Part shown: piece after piece, positions 1-11,495 of the stretch
Layout: every line of letters begins with the position of its first letter
Numbering within the stretch: the first letter of the stretch is position 1
DNA from: Armigeres subalbatus
Taxonomy: Eukaryota > Arthropoda > Insecta > Diptera > Culicidae
DNA length: 64,000 bases
Assembly: GCF_024139115.2 (NCBI RefSeq)
Contig: NC_085140.1
Coordinates: forward strand, 230,137,871-230,201,870
Reading direction: 5' to 3'
Notes under the pieces: generated by a model
The model's input: only the letters and a program-made list of their open reading frames with translations
Databases searched by the model: none
What the model was told of the DNA's origin: nothing
Translations under genes and position numbers: made by a program

Positions 1-285
1 GGGGGGAGTACAGTTTGCCACCTTTGTAAATGTTCGGCCGACAACGTTCATGTCATACGCGAAACAACTAAATTGACTGGATCTGTTGAAAATCGTACCC
101 GGCTGTTACACCCGGCTCTCCGCATGACACCTTCTAGCGCAATGTTTAACAACAGGCACGAAAGTCCATCACCTTGTCTTAGTCCCCAGCGCACTGGAGT
201 GTTCGCTCGAATTCTGCATATAGTTTTGCACACCATCCACCGTTGCTTTGATCAGTCTGGTAAGCTTCCCAGGGAAGCTGTTCTC
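1..285 (-). pseudogene. RTE-clade LINE ORF2 fragment (fingers to active site)
   Basis: Read on the minus strand, this piece runs from a motif ENSFPGKLTRLIKAT through the family's glycine-rich 'LRQGDGLSCLL' segment to the catalytic region, and leaves the window at base 1. It aligns by eye with the RTE fragments at 36930-37535 and 40245-41040, filling the gap between them. Frameshifts and stops break it, and the FADD box reads FAYD, so the second catalytic aspartate region is damaged. It once encoded the endonuclease/reverse transcriptase that copies the element's own RNA into DNA. It stops abruptly at 285, where a TIR element begins. The clade call rests on motif resemblance to RTE/JAM1 elements of Aedes. 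Confidence 0.8.
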
Positions 286-287
286 TA

Positions 288-1868
288 GGGGTTCCATTTT
301 TCCCGGGAATCAACTTTATGTAATAACATAAAACAAAATGACAGGATTCCCAAATGTACAACAGATACAGACAACACGACAGGCTAAAAGTATTAAGACA
401 AGAGCGATCAATTCTTTGTGAGTAATATTTTTTAAACTTGTGATAATTGTAAATTGTAAAACTGTTTGGATAAGCATACAACAATAAACATTATAGTTCG
501 TTTGATACAATATTAAGACTGCTAAGCCTTAACAATACGTATTAGATACTTGATACATTGTGCAAAAATGATTAAAGAGTTGTTGAAAAGTCTGAAAAAT
601 TGTCTCTGTTTAGTTCGAGAGGGTTACCTAGGTCTATGTCTGCAAAACGCTCGCTATATCATAAGCATCAGATGGCGGAGTTTCAGCATCTACTCTCGTT
701 AGAGAGTAAGATCTGCTGTGTCCAGATGATTCCTTGATTCTTCCTTGATATGGAGGAGAAGACGGCTTTGACAGGATTTGTTCTGTTATTGCCGGAAGAT
801 TTCTAACGTCAACCATTCTGGTACTAGTCCGTATATTTTATTAATGCAAACAATATTCTGGTCAAATTTGATTATAATAAGAAGAACCATGATACGAGCA
901 CTTGAGCACATTTCGCCTTTGCATTTGTAGTATGTAAGCAATAAATTTTTTTAAAGCGAAAAAATACATTCAGACGAGCGTTTTATGGTCGTACCTTATA
1001 AATCATAACTATCAATATTAAATGAATCTTTCTGTCAAACTTTGTTTGAAATTTCGAGCAGCACCAGAAACGCATAAAATTGCATAAGTTTGTCGAGTTT
1101 TATTATTAGACTGTTGTAATGACCTTATAGTAAAGACCTAAAATATGTTAACTATTGTACTCTGACATATCCAAACAGTAAATTCTCAATAGTTCATTAT
1201 AATTTAGAAAAAGAAAGTAATATCTCCAAACAAAAACGATTGCTCGGAACATGAATCTGTTTGGAACACGTATCGGGGTTTGAATCAAAAAGTATTGAAA
1301 GTCTTAAAAATAAGCCTCTGGCAATAAACCTACCAAAGCCGTCACTGCCCTTGCTTAAATATCTGCGATCTGGAGAAAATTTGTCACTCTGCACAATTAA
1401 ATAACTTTATTCTGGCTATTGAGAAATTTCATCAAATACTCGATTTTTATTTCGACTTCGTAATGCCCGTAATGATTGGGCTTACTGAATAAATAAACGA
1501 CCGATGGAAACTTATGCTTTGATTCGCCTCCCTTCGACGCGCATTAGAGTTGAACCGTACAGCCGTACATCTACAGTTAAAACTTAATTATTTTTATAAT
1601 ATGGGGAGTAATCTACTTTGAAAGCGAAATTTACTATTAAATAAAAATTTCATTATGGGAACAGTGAGTAGATGTTTGTCAAAAATATAATTGATACTCC
1701 CTCATCAAATTTGCAAAATAAGAAAAGGATTTACAAATACTTTAACCGATCACAGTCGTCTCCAAAAATTGGTAAATACTTTAACATAATAATTTCCCGG
1801 GAAATTCGGGAAACTAAAGCGCGGTGAAAATTGATTTCCCGGGAAATCGTTTCCGGGAATGGAACCCC
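288..1868. mobile_element. 1.58-kb TIR element, TA-flanked, non-coding
   Basis: The two ends are inverted copies: GGGGTTCCATT begins at 288 and its complement ends at 1868, each flanked by TA (286-287 and 1869-1870). Just inside both ends are CCCGGGAA palindromes (about 302-309 and 1837-1844), and another lies at 1797-1804. No long reading frame lies between, so it would be a non-autonomous DNA element. TA duplication suggests the Tc1/mariner group, but TA could instead belong to the TIR. Confidence 0.6.
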
Positions 1869-1870
1869 TA

Positions 1871-2182
1871 ATCGCCAGGTATTAGCTAGATAGATAGTTG
1901 TTGGTTGCTAGTTAGTTCTAAGTAAGATAAGTTAATAAGCAAAATTTGTATGTATCATTTGGAATATGTGTTTTGTTGATATGAAAACAAGAGAAGGTTT
2001 TGCGCCCATTTGAAAAAAAGCTTGTTTTAATAGCTTCACTCAAATGAGCATTTCCCTGCTCCAAAAAAATAAATAAAATAAATAAAATAATTGACCATTA
2101 ACCTTCGATCAAGCTTTTTTTTCAGGATCCAGAAAGAATAATTTTGGCTGTTACGCCCTTCTCAACCGTTGGTCTAGAAATA
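1871..2182. other. Unassigned AT-rich spacer
   Basis: No coding signal. The A-rich string at about 2067-2090 (repeats of AAATA) resembles the 3' tail of a retroposon on the plus strand, but nothing recognisable precedes it. Confidence 0.4.
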
Positions 2183-2330
2183 TCGTCAAGTCAAGTACGA
2201 GACACTGAAGACGGCCTCACAGTTGAGGTCGAAATACGTATATGAAAAGATAACAAAACGTAGTGGAATAAAATGAAAAGTACTAAACTCGTCTTAGACA
2301 GTTGAAGACATTCCTTTAAAATAATTTTTC
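2183..2330 (-). repeat. Fragment of the GACGAGTTTGTACA palindromic repeat
   Basis: It shares AAGTACGAGACACTGAAGAC, the 'ttgaggtcgaaatacgtat' string and the 'aagacattcc' end with the fuller copy at 21868-22078. One arm only is present, with an internal deletion compared with that copy. Confidence 0.6.
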
Positions 2331-2811
2331 GAGAAATATCACTTTTCCATGCAGAATAATGCAAAGGAATATTATTTCGCAAGTAAAAGTGGCAGCTTCT
2401 TTTAATTTTCATTAACAGGCGCTATTGGTGTTTCAAACTCTGCTTTACTGGCCTGCTCTGTACTGCTGAAGAAATTTCAGTAGCGGGATTATTCCTTGAT
2501 CATTCTTGTTGTACCATTTTGTACTTTGCTTTTGAGGACCTTACTACATTTAAACGTCGCTAAGCTGTTACGTGATCCTTGGAAATGAATAGTGCAACTG
2601 GTGTAACTTGGAACCAAAGAGACCCTCTATTTGGTGTAACCTCCATATATTCTAAACAAGGCGATTATACTGCCTTATTTCTGAATTATTTCAAATTTTA
2701 ATTTTTATTTCGCTGGATTCCTTTTTTAAAGAGGATGTACTACGATGTTTGCTGAAGGTATTTTGAGTCACATGTCGGAGAACCTTTTCTCTTATACAAA
2801 CTTTGAAGACG

Positions 2812-3346
2812 TTAATCCGAACGAAATTGACCATAAATAGAATCGAAGTTAGCAATTTTCGGACGATATTTTTGATCAGGGAAAACTGCCAAAGGGGAAC
2901 ACTTTTTGTCATCTTGTGCACGAAAGATAAAACAAAATGCTCTATTGATGGGAGCAGAAGCAAAGGTAAACCGTGAACCAAAACCCTCCGGCAAAATTAG
3001 ATGTTTGTCCAAATAAAATTATCTAAAATGAGCATCTCTCGGTAGGAAACCTTTCGCAGCAGCCATGGTGTGGGAAAATTGCCACATTGTCAAACAATCG
3101 CCGTACTGCAGCGCGTTGGAAACGAAAATACTCGACTCCGTGAAAGAAATGGCAGGCAACTGAAAAAGGAAGCTCGGAGTGTCTTCGTTTAATGAAATTT
3201 TCAATAAAGAGTAAATGCCTAAAATATCCTGCCAGGCCTGGCGCTTTCCATAAATACATAGAACCTTCGCCACCATGCCGTGTCAACTGAGCACAAGCAA
3301 GACGTGAGTTAACAACTTCCAGCGACAATGTTAAGGGAAGAGACAA
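2812..3346 (-). other. Possible decayed coding segment, unrecognised
   Basis: Three overlapping minus-strand reading frames (3023-3346, 3019-3276, 2812-3012) read as plausible protein. Two of them join in one frame across a single TAG near 3016. I recognise no domain, and there is no promoter or clear splice signal. It may be an old gene or transposon remnant, or chance. The rest of 2331-3853 shows nothing I can name. Confidence 0.2.
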
Positions 3347-3853
3347 ATAATAAAATTATGATTTTAATTAGGGGGCATCTACAGAATTTTAACTACCATT
3401 GTATTTGGGATACATTTTTTACCTAACGACATTTGGAGTAAGTGAAAAAGTTCATTCTTTTCTGTTACCTGGACTTGATTGCTTCTTTTGTTTACGGTGC
3501 TTTGAAGATGGCAGACACCCTAATGGACTAGTAGTTATTGGCGTGAGAACCAAAGCTGTGACTGTTACTTTTCATGACGGGTTTCAAAATAAGATTTCTT
3601 TTTAATATTAAAACGCTCCCCCCGATGTAGCGCATTTAAATTCGTTTGAATACTGAACAGTTTCTTTAGTAGCCCATTGAGTATTTGTTTTGTATCTAAC
3701 GTCTTGCGTAGCTTAGCTATAAGGTACGGGTCCATAAACCTCTGTGCTGAAAATGGCTGGTTTCAATTCTCGATTTCGTCCTTCGGTTTGGAAATTTCCA
3801 TAGGGCATAGAATATAATCCTGAGTGACCATCTAGACATTGAAAAAGAAAATC

Positions 3854-3905
3854 AGTGGCTTGGCTGAAAAATCTCGCAGTTAATGACTGTGAAAGTGCGT
3901 AAAGA
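3854..3905 (+). repeat. Feilai-like SINE tail fragment
   Basis: The string around TCGCAGTTAATGACTGTG matches the 3' part of the Feilai-like SINEs at 8657-8948 and 29730-30012. The tRNA head is missing. The flanks up to 4460 hold only a short CA-rich run at about 4208-4240. Confidence 0.55.
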
Positions 3906-4460
3906 TCGTCGCTGCTAAGAAGTAGAACTGCGCCGGTCATCATTCGAATAAGGATCAGTTTTGTTAGGATCACCAATTTTTATTTAATAAAACCTTTTTA
4001 ATTCACCTAGTAGTTATACTGCCTTTCTTGCACTTGGCCAGGACACCAGTCTTGTATGGTTCGATACTCCATTTTCTTTATAACTTTCAAACGCAATTTC
4101 CGATCGTTATCAAATTGGTTTTGCCCCCTATCGAATGAACCCTGTTGCGAGAAAATCGGTTAACGATTATTATATGAAAAGTTGGCTAATGTTTTTTTTG
4201 GGCTATTGTGCACACACATACACAGTACACACATATACACAGATCCCAGACGCAATTGCAGAACAATACTATTCTGTTTTATATACTCTGAAAAGAAATA
4301 TTTTCCAATTAATACCTACTCTTTTTTTCTTGTATACGCTCAATTGTCCTAATACGTTCCTTTCTTTTTACGCCTTCCTTTTAAGGCAAGATTTTTAAGC
4401 ATTTCTGATATCTTAAAGTAAACCTATAAAAAGGTACCTTTAGAAACCCAAAGAACAAAG

Positions 4461-4645
4461 TAGGGGAACTGCTCCGTTTTCCATCTCACTGTACATATAT
4501 TCCTCTCATCGCGAAAAAAAAATACGGCCCCAATTTCGTTGCTTCTTCTTGCTAACATGCATGCTCACTGCTGAAAAAATTACAAAAATAAGAAACAAAT
4601 CAAATACCTTTTCATTACTTTGCTTTTCGTGGGATGAATATCGGA
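4461..4645 (+). repeat. TAGGGGAACTG MITE family, copy 1 (right end lost)
   Basis: It starts with TAGGGGAACTGCTCCGTTTT and shares a colinear interior (cactgtacat, cactgctgaaaaaat, aataagaaacaaa, gggatgaa) with the complete copy at 59770-59954. The distal inverted end is not present. Confidence 0.65.
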
Positions 4646-4719
4646 GGTATGAAATGAAGTCCAAGAGCAGTAACCCTAGTTGTTTTGCATCTTCAATATT
4701 TTCCTCCAACAAGTGTTTC

Positions 4720-5850
4720 ATTCCAGGTCATCCAAGAGGTCCTGGAGTCTACACGCACCAAAGGGCTCACATCTATTTTTAAAAATGGTTTATGTCCTAT
4801 TTGATTGTTGTCTGCAAAAACTGTTCCGTTTCAGATCATCCGAGATTCCATGGAGTATAGGCCTTAAGATCACTCCTGACGGAATCCAAGTTTCAAAGTG
4901 TTCGCGTTTTCGGGGGCCACCACTCGATACGGAGGCGGCGCACAACTGTCATTTTTGTTGATTTAGTTTTGCTGCGTCGCAGCATGCGTGAAAAAATAAA
5001 AATGACAGTTGTGCGTTGCTTCCGTATCGAGTGGTGTGCCCCCGAAAACGCGAGCACTTTGAAACATGGATTCCGTCAGGAGTGACCTTAAGGTGTACAT
5101 GCGTAACCAAAGGGATGTTATCTCTTTCAAAAAAAAAGGTTCATGTCTTATTTGATTTATTAAACCAAATTGGATACGCCTTCAATATCTGTTCCTTTCC
5201 AGGTCATCCAAGAATCCCTTGGAGTATAGTACCTAAGGTGTACACGTGTAACCAAATCTTTTCCTGTGATTCCCTGAAGTTTAGGCCTCGAGGTCGCACG
5301 CGTAACCAAAGGGCTGTTATCTCTTTTTTTAATGGATGTACCCTAAAAATCCATTCCAGGTCATCTAACAATTTCGTGGTTATTAGATCTTTGGAAAGAT
5401 GGTTCATGTTCTTTGTGATCCATATAACCATATTGGATAAGCAATCCTTTTTTATTTGATTTAATCCCATTTGATTTAATTTATCATCAAGAGCATGTTC
5501 AATTTCTTAAAGGAACAAATAGATCTTTTGTCACTCGCCGTATGACCTATACTCTAATGCTTGAAATTGTTGGATGGCTTGGAGTGGAACCTGCATTCAA
5601 CTCATATCCAATTTGGTAAAAAAAAACATTAAGTGCCTGTTGCATTTCTCAAAGGAGCAAAAAGTTTCTTTGTTGACGCGTATTGACGAAAAGGCCTGTA
5701 CTCTAAATCATGGAACTCTTGAATGACCTGGAATGTAACTCATGTTGAAAACATGTCCAATTTGATTAAAAAATCGCTTTTAACTAAGATGTATGGATTG
5801 TTGGGAGCATGTTTCATATCAAAAAGTCCTATAGATGTTAGTTTAAAATT
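4720..5850. repeat. Degenerate ACGCGTAACC repeat array with orientation switch
   Basis: Repeated strings such as 'ccaggtcatccaaga', 'ggagtatag' and 'acgcgtaaccaaaggg' recur near 4725, 4835, 5200 and 5290 on the plus strand, spaced irregularly by about 100-180 bp. From about 5520 the same strings appear reverse-complemented (near 5545-5600 and 5690-5750), so the array flips around 5450-5500. The same family appears at 55490-55560, 58670-58930, 60020-60400 and, inverted, 62175-62300. Apparent reading frames here are by-products. Confidence 0.65.
4868..5087. mobile_element. TTAA-flanked palindromic MITE, copy 1
   Basis: A 220-bp near-palindrome with ends GATCACTCCTGACGG and, inverted, GGTCACTCCTGACGG, flanked on both sides by TTAA (4864-4867, 5088-5091). 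The arms run about 100 bp and meet at a spacer containing CTGCGTCGCAGCATGCG. A copy of nearly the same length and sequence lies at 26508-26728. TTAA duplication is the hallmark of piggyBac-type insertion, so this is probably a non-autonomous piggyBac-like element. It sits inside the repeat array and is therefore younger than it. Confidence 0.8.
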
Positions 5851-7018
5851 AGCGTATTTAAAAGTCTCCAAAGTTCAATGAATTGTGTTAAAAACTAGTA
5901 ATTTATGCAAACATCTTTTTTACGTCATTTTTTTGTTTATTTATAGTCTGCATCTTTTAACGTCCACGCGATATGTAAGTTAAAAGGATCGATTTACGTT
6001 ACAATTTAATACGTTTAACTGTTAAATTCTGTATAGATTGAATATTGTTTTATGGCCGAGTACAGCTCATTAATTTTGTATGGCAGGTTATTGTTCAGTA
6101 TTACATTTTTAGTATTATATAGCTTAGTAGTATGAATATTGGCCCGAGCTAGGCTTGCAGCACGATATCACGAAGCACCTCCACCAAAATGCATTTGCAT
6201 AGCAGTAAGCAAACAGCGACTGTGTTTGCCGAAGCATATTGTTCAATCTTTCTTCCTCGCAGGACGGCGTTGGTTGTGACTTCTCCTCTATCAATCTGGT
6301 GCACTCTTGAAAATGGAATAAATTACACATCACTGCTCCATATCCTAACTATTGTTGAATGCAAATGCACGTTTCAGTAGCTCCTCAGAAATGCTGCCGG
6401 CACCACTCGTGAGTAAGGTTTCAGCCGGGCCTGCTGACTGAGGTCATGCTCAAGTCATCTCGATTCAAAGGCGTTTAAATAACGAACGCTTCGGCGCGGG
6501 TTCTACAACAAAGTGCCCTTGGTTCATCCCGCACGGAAGTTTCAAGTGGAGCAACAAGGGTAATAAACTGCTTTTCAATGAATGCCACCCTCTTCTAGCG
6601 GGCAAATAGTGCCACAATGTATTAAACATGAAGCTATAAAATATGCTTAAGGATCGTAAAAATAACATCAATGGCACACAGCGGATCTAACGTTAGTTGC
6701 ATCATACAAAGTATTAGCACAGCAGAATTTCATTCTCTAATGATCTTGATGGATGAATTAAGATTATACTTTTCCACATAACTCGGCTGATGTTTTGCAT
6801 CTTGCACATAAATTGTAGAACCCAAAAAGGGACACACACACAAACAAGATCCACTTGTTGGTGATACTAAATTAAAGCAAAAACTTTTGTCAATCAATAC
6901 ACCATTTGTTATTATGGTGTTTTGCATTTCTTGGTAGAGCAAATATCCGAGTCGAAGCGATCGTGAGTGAAATTTTTGCCAACAAATCAGGCAGGTCGTA
7001 CTCGGACAACAAAAGTTT
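5851..7018. other. Unassigned spacer
   Basis: AT-rich with several short overlapping reading frames on both strands, none convincing. No repeat ends or tRNA-like boxes recognised. Confidence 0.3.
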
Positions 7019-7720
7019 GGCTCTCAGATAGTCTTAGTTCTATCGAAACACTCCGGTCGATGAAACCAATTTAACACTCATCTCTCTTTCAAACAAAAAA
7101 GAGCAGGTGCTTGATTTGGTCGAAAGGTTATTCAAGATTACCTTTCTATGGATTCCATCCCATTGCCTAATCTATGGCAATGAGAAAGCAGACTCGCTAG
7201 CAAAAGTGAGCCCACAGGAAGGTGACATTTATGAACAACGAGTTTTTGCATCAGTCTAATAAACATACATCTCTCCAAAATAAAACTGTTCGATAGCAAT
7301 CATCGATCACATAATTTGATACTTTTCGGAACATGACAGAGAGCAACTATTGGATACCTTTGCGGACCGAGGTAAACAATCCTACGAAGTGTTTTGGGAG
7401 ATCGCGATGTGGTTTACATGCAGGCAATTTATGTCGGGCTCTACTCGACTGATATCAAAATCTAAAGCACGTGTTTTCGCTTGAAATGGTTCAAGATCGA
7501 TTATATCCTTCGCCTGACCTTACTTCGATTGTACGTACAGCAGCAATATTTTTATGCCTGGCGAGGCTCCAACAAACGGCAATGCTGACAAAAACCCTTC
7601 GAAATACCCAAAAAAATATCAAATCCCCTCCAATGCTTCTTTCCTCTAAAGCGAACCTGCAAAAGTTCAATTTTCGAGTGTATTGTCGTCTTTCGAAAAC
7701 CTCTAACTCCTTAGTATTAC
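7019..7720 (+). pseudogene. Decayed LINE 3' end with RNase H remnant
   Basis: On the plus strand 7019-7050 reads WLSDSLSSIETL, matching the SDS motif of retrotransposon RNase H. After a stop and frameshift, about 7110-7250 reads FLWIPSHC and GNEKADSLAK, the terminal catalytic-aspartate block of the same domain. Weaker downstream reading to about 7720 (including RLYPSPDLTS) fits a LINE C-terminus. RNase H in a non-LTR element removes the RNA strand of the hybrid and is typical of the I/LOA group. The reverse transcriptase part is absent. It differs clearly from the LINE at 14-16.5 kb, so it is a second family. Confidence 0.65.
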
Positions 7721-7856
7721 AGTTGGAGTTTTCCATGCTTCTGGTCTTTTATTCCCTTTTACTGTTTATATAAAGTTTTGATCTAACCTGATTTTGAATA
7801 GCTTGTTTAGCTTGTGGATGTCGACGATGATGCGTTTTGCAGAAGGCGTGCTTCGC

Positions 7857-8258
7857 TCAGTGACCGATGTGGCTGACCGTCGTAGTGGTAGCAGTAAGGG
7901 AAGATCCAATAATTACGTAACGCAAAAATAACATAACGTTTATTTCATAGAAAATCAAAGTACGACTGTAGTAATACTTAATTAATTCAGTGAATTTGAT
8001 CCGTACCTTTCTTTTGACACCATGCATAAGGTTTTGCACAGCATCATCCGTCACTAATTTGGCAGCTTTTTGCCAGTTACGTCTGAAGCTTTCCTCATCA
8101 TATGCTAAATTATAAATTTCTAGAAGATTCTTTTCAACCAGGGCACAGTACTTTACGATCGTACGAAGCTTCGGGGAATTAGGGGGGCTGGACTCCTTCG
8201 TGACAACATTAACGCTATTAGAGCGTACCAGTTTTGAGCCTGTTTTCCGTAGTGACAA
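7857..8258 (-). CDS. Hypothetical reading frame, possibly a first exon
   Basis: A 133-codon minus-strand frame from ATG 8258. The first 80 or so residues look protein-like: Ser/Pro-rich (residues about 20-31, ESSPPNSPKL), then a hydrophilic, probably helical stretch with YDEESFRRNWQKAAKL. After KRK, at about 8006, the sequence AAAG/GTACGG could be a splice donor, and the codons beyond look random and include the 'attacgtaacgcaaaaa' string found again near 9443. It may be an exon of a host gene or a transposon gene. I recognise no domain. There is no nearby promoter I can support. Confidence 0.3.
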   Translation of the reverse strand: MSLRKTGSKLVRSNSVNVVTKESSPPNSPKLRTIVKYCALVEKNLLEIYNLAYDEESFRRNWQKAAKLVTDDAVQNLMHGVKRKVRIKFTELIKYYYSRTLIFYEINVMLFLRYVIIGSSLTATTTTVSHIGH

Positions 8259-8656
8259 GATGCTAGACCTGGCCAGAACAGATGTCAGATGGCCAGATGT
8301 TTCCGAATAAATCTCAAAAGTCGTTCATTCAGACATTCGTCAACGTAAATTTGCGAATTTATAGCACCGATTGTGACAAAAATGTCGATTCTGAGACCAC
8401 ATACCGCTTGACATACAAGACTTTGAGAACCTCAACAGTTTTTTCAGCCTCAAATATTCTGAAACACCTCCCCTTTGCATCGAGGTATAACACAGTAATC
8501 CCGAATTTAGCGATATTCAACTACTTTGAATTGTCGCTATGCGACATTTCCATTTTTTCCCCTTTGTGAGATTTTCCCATACAAATTATTTTTTTGTTCA
8601 TATGAAGAGTAAGAAAATGACAGACCCTCTTTCCCCCATATTTGCTTATGTAATTA

Positions 8657-8948
8657 AGGCCCTCCTTAGCCGTGCGGTAAGAAGCGCGGATACAAAGCAA
8701 GACCATGCTGAGGGTAGCTGGGTTTGATACCCGGTGCCGGTCTAGGCAATTTTCGGATTGGAAATTGTCTCGACTTCCCTGAGCATAAAAGTATCATCGT
8801 GTTATCCTCATGATATACGAATGCAAAAATAGTAACTTGGCTTAGAAACCTCGCAGTTAATAACTGTGGAAGCGCTTAATGAACACTAAGCTGCGTGGCG
8901 GCTCTGCCCCAGTGTGGGGGGTAATGTCAATAAGAAGAAGAAGAAAAA
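8657..8948 (+). mobile_element. Feilai-like tRNA-derived SINE, copy 1
   Basis: The head carries tRNA-type promoter boxes: TTAGCCGTGCGGTAAG (box A region, about 8666) and GGTTTGATACCCGG (box B region, about 8721). A tRNA-unrelated body follows and ends in a run of AAG. The sequence TAATTA lies directly before it (8651-8656) and after it (8949-8954), a plausible target-site duplication. The body matches the copies at 29730-30012 and, more weakly, 24391-24645. Feilai is an abundant Aedes aegypti SINE copied by LINE machinery; the name is from memory of the family. Confidence 0.85.
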
Positions 8949-8954
8949 TAATTA

Positions 8955-9655
8955 GTGAATGACCCCTTATCCCACCTTTTGTGCAAAATGAGTTTGCGCA
9001 CGCGTTCTTGATTCGACTAAGGCATGTTTATTTTTTTGTACACCGTCTTCAATTTATAGATTGCACAGACAGATTGTTTGACCTAATTATATTTTTTAAA
9101 AACTAATTACATGACATTGAAGTCGAAAAAGCAACATATTTCATAAAATAGTCTGCAGGATAAATCTAGTGGATTATTTTGGCCGTAAGGGGTGCGGTGG
9201 CCACGGATCCATAGCAGTTTGATTTCTGAGTTGACGAGACGGTGCATAAAATCGAACATTCTCCAAGATGTAAGTACAGTCGATGTTGCACAAATGACAT
9301 TTGAAATGACATTTTTACCATTTCACACATACATTAATCTTTATATTGTGGTGTTCGTATTAGCTATGTGTGCACTTAGAAAACTGTGTTGAGCCTTTTT
9401 CGGTGACTACTTTTTGCTGTGCACATTCTTTACGCAAAATAATTACGTAACGCAAAAAATGTTCAATCCCCCTTATGCAGAGCCGTAGTGTTTTCCCGGC
9501 ACCCTTGTGAAACCTTTTTTGGGCGGCCCTCTAAGGAAAAAAGGCAAAAATGTGCAATATTTCACATTCAAACATTTTGAATCTCATCTAAAAGTAAGAT
9601 TAAAAAGTTTAGTGGATTGAAGGTGCTTCAAACAGCAAGCACTATTCAGCGGTAT
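8955..9655. other. Unassigned spacer
   Basis: AT-rich; the string 'aattacgtaacgcaaaaa' at about 9441 repeats one at about 7910 in the same orientation. No gene seen. Confidence 0.35.
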
Positions 9656-9659
9656 TGAG

Positions 9660-9865
9660 CTTGAGCTTGATTGACTGCCCGTAGTTGCAACTCCATTATG
9701 ACCAGATCAGCTGTTCTTGCACAGAGAGCCAACAGAGATGTTTGTTTGGGACTAGCACTCATCTTCAATGTACAAGCACTGGTGATCTCATTTGTTAGGT
9801 CACGCTGCCGCCTGCTACGTCAGAATGCGGGTCAATGTAGGGAAGGAGAGTAAATGATGATGCAA
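9660..9865 (+). repeat. Dispersed repeat, 'gattgaccgcccg' family, copy 1
   Basis: Colinear with 27375-27545: both contain gattgac-gccc, ccaacagatg, atcttcaatgt, ctggtgac/tgatct and 'cgaatgc(a/g)ggtcaat'. I recognise it as a recurring mosquito repeat but cannot name it. Confidence 0.55.
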
Positions 9866-11287
9866 TGGCTCGCCCAGTGCAAGCCGAGTATACCTCTGCA
9901 CTTGCCACGAGTTCATGCGGAATTGATTGGAATTTTCGGGTTAAGTTCAAGGGGCAGAGAGGTTCGTGTTGGTTAACGAGCTGGCAATTGATGTATTTTC
10001 TAAGGCCGTCACAAATATTTATTAAAAATTATGTCCGACTTGCCTCCGAGAGGTCAACGGGGGGAGGGATAATTAAAAATAAATATTAAAAAAAAAATTA
10101 AAAACTTCTCGAATTTATTAAAGAATGTTTTGAAAATTCTTGTTGTCCCCTCAAAATATTATTTTTGTGCAAAAAAATCTGAGGGGGGAGACATAATTGT
10201 TTTGCCCTTCGCGTATACTACGTATACGTAAAGGCTATAGGATCACTCCAAAACCGAATTTTTGATAGAGGCTCGGAGTTTGTCTGTATGTGTGTTGTGT
10301 ATGAATTGGAGTGATGTCTGTATGTGTGTTGTGTTTTTTTTTTCCTGTTCGGGTGTTCCACTGCGACCAGTTATTAGATCTATTGTAGCGTTACCCGTAT
10401 CCTTAGTGTTTAAGTGCACGTCGAATTACTCCATTACTATTGATAAGCAATGCAGTATCGGTTTCGATACAGTTGTTGTTTTGTTTTCTCAAGTGCACCA
10501 TGACAAGGTCCCGCTATTTAGACCCTTCACAGAGAGCAATCCCATTGAAGGCGCGCCCCTTATCAATAGGAAATCAATCCTGTCTTGAGAAAACAGAACA
10601 GTAATACTGTTTTTGGCCATGCATCGGAGCCCTAGCCACATAATTGTCTTGCTTCTAGAATACCACCAGTAAAGCTACAAAGCCGGGATTTAGCTCTGGC
10701 TACAAGACCATTTCAAGCAAGAGAATTTGTTCTGTAATAAGAACTTACGTGGGTTCCTCTCACTACCATTGTTCACCAGTTCAAGAAGAGTTAGTACGTA
10801 TTTAAACCCCTAACTCGATTTTTCCAGCAGTCAGTTCAGCCTAGGGACGGGTACCGAGGTTTTTTTAACTAATTGCTTGAAAAGTTGTTTCCGCTGCATA
10901 CAGTTTAGCCTCAAACGAGAGGAATTCGAGTCTTTCCTTTTTTTTGTGTGTTGTGTTAGCGTGTATGTGTGTGTGCAAAAAAAAATGTGAGACACACTTT
11001 TTCGTACTTACCCTTATCCGATTTGCTTGCAACAGGTTGCATTCGACGCGGAATCCTTCCTAGTTTTTAACTATTGAAAATTGGCCCAATCGGGTATTGC
11101 TTTCCGAAGTTATTAAGAAGTGATTTCCAACGGTCCCCCCTTGGAAAAAAAAAATCAAAATAGAAAAAAAATCATAAATTGATGGAAATAACTACATCTA
11201 TCTCCCTGTGCAATTTTGATCTCTTTTATGTGCTTTTCTTGTTACATTTTATAATACCAGAGAAAGGCATCATCATCACTAGGTGGA
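9866..11287. other. Unassigned spacer with simple-sequence tracts
   Basis: Contains A-rich and TG-rich runs (about 10080-10110, 10270-10335, 10945-10985). No coding or TIR signal that I can support. Confidence 0.3.
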
Positions 11288-11495
11288 TTATTCTGGGTTT
11301 TTTATTATATGAACGTACTTTTTTCCGTTCATTTCCAATTGTAGCCAGTATTTGCTAGAATAGTAAATTTGAAGGTTTGGGAGGATAGAGAAATGGAAAC
11401 GGCGTAAAAGCCCATTTTCAGAACCAACGACCTCCTGCGTATGAGGCAAAAGCAGTAGCCATATGACTACCAAGTCCGTTCCACAGCAAGCAGTA
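11288..11495 (-). mobile_element. tRNA-derived SINE-like element, second family
   Basis: On the minus strand the head reads TGGTAGTCATATGGC, then TTTGCCTCATACGCAGG and GGTCGTTGGTTCTGA, the spacing and shape of tRNA boxes A and B, though box B is degraded. The body then runs leftward into an A-rich tail. Such heads are common in mosquito SINEs. Degeneration makes the exact ends uncertain. Confidence 0.5.

Noticed and set aside
5016..5459. 147-codon open frame
   Set aside because: It translates the end of a MITE and the degenerate tandem array.
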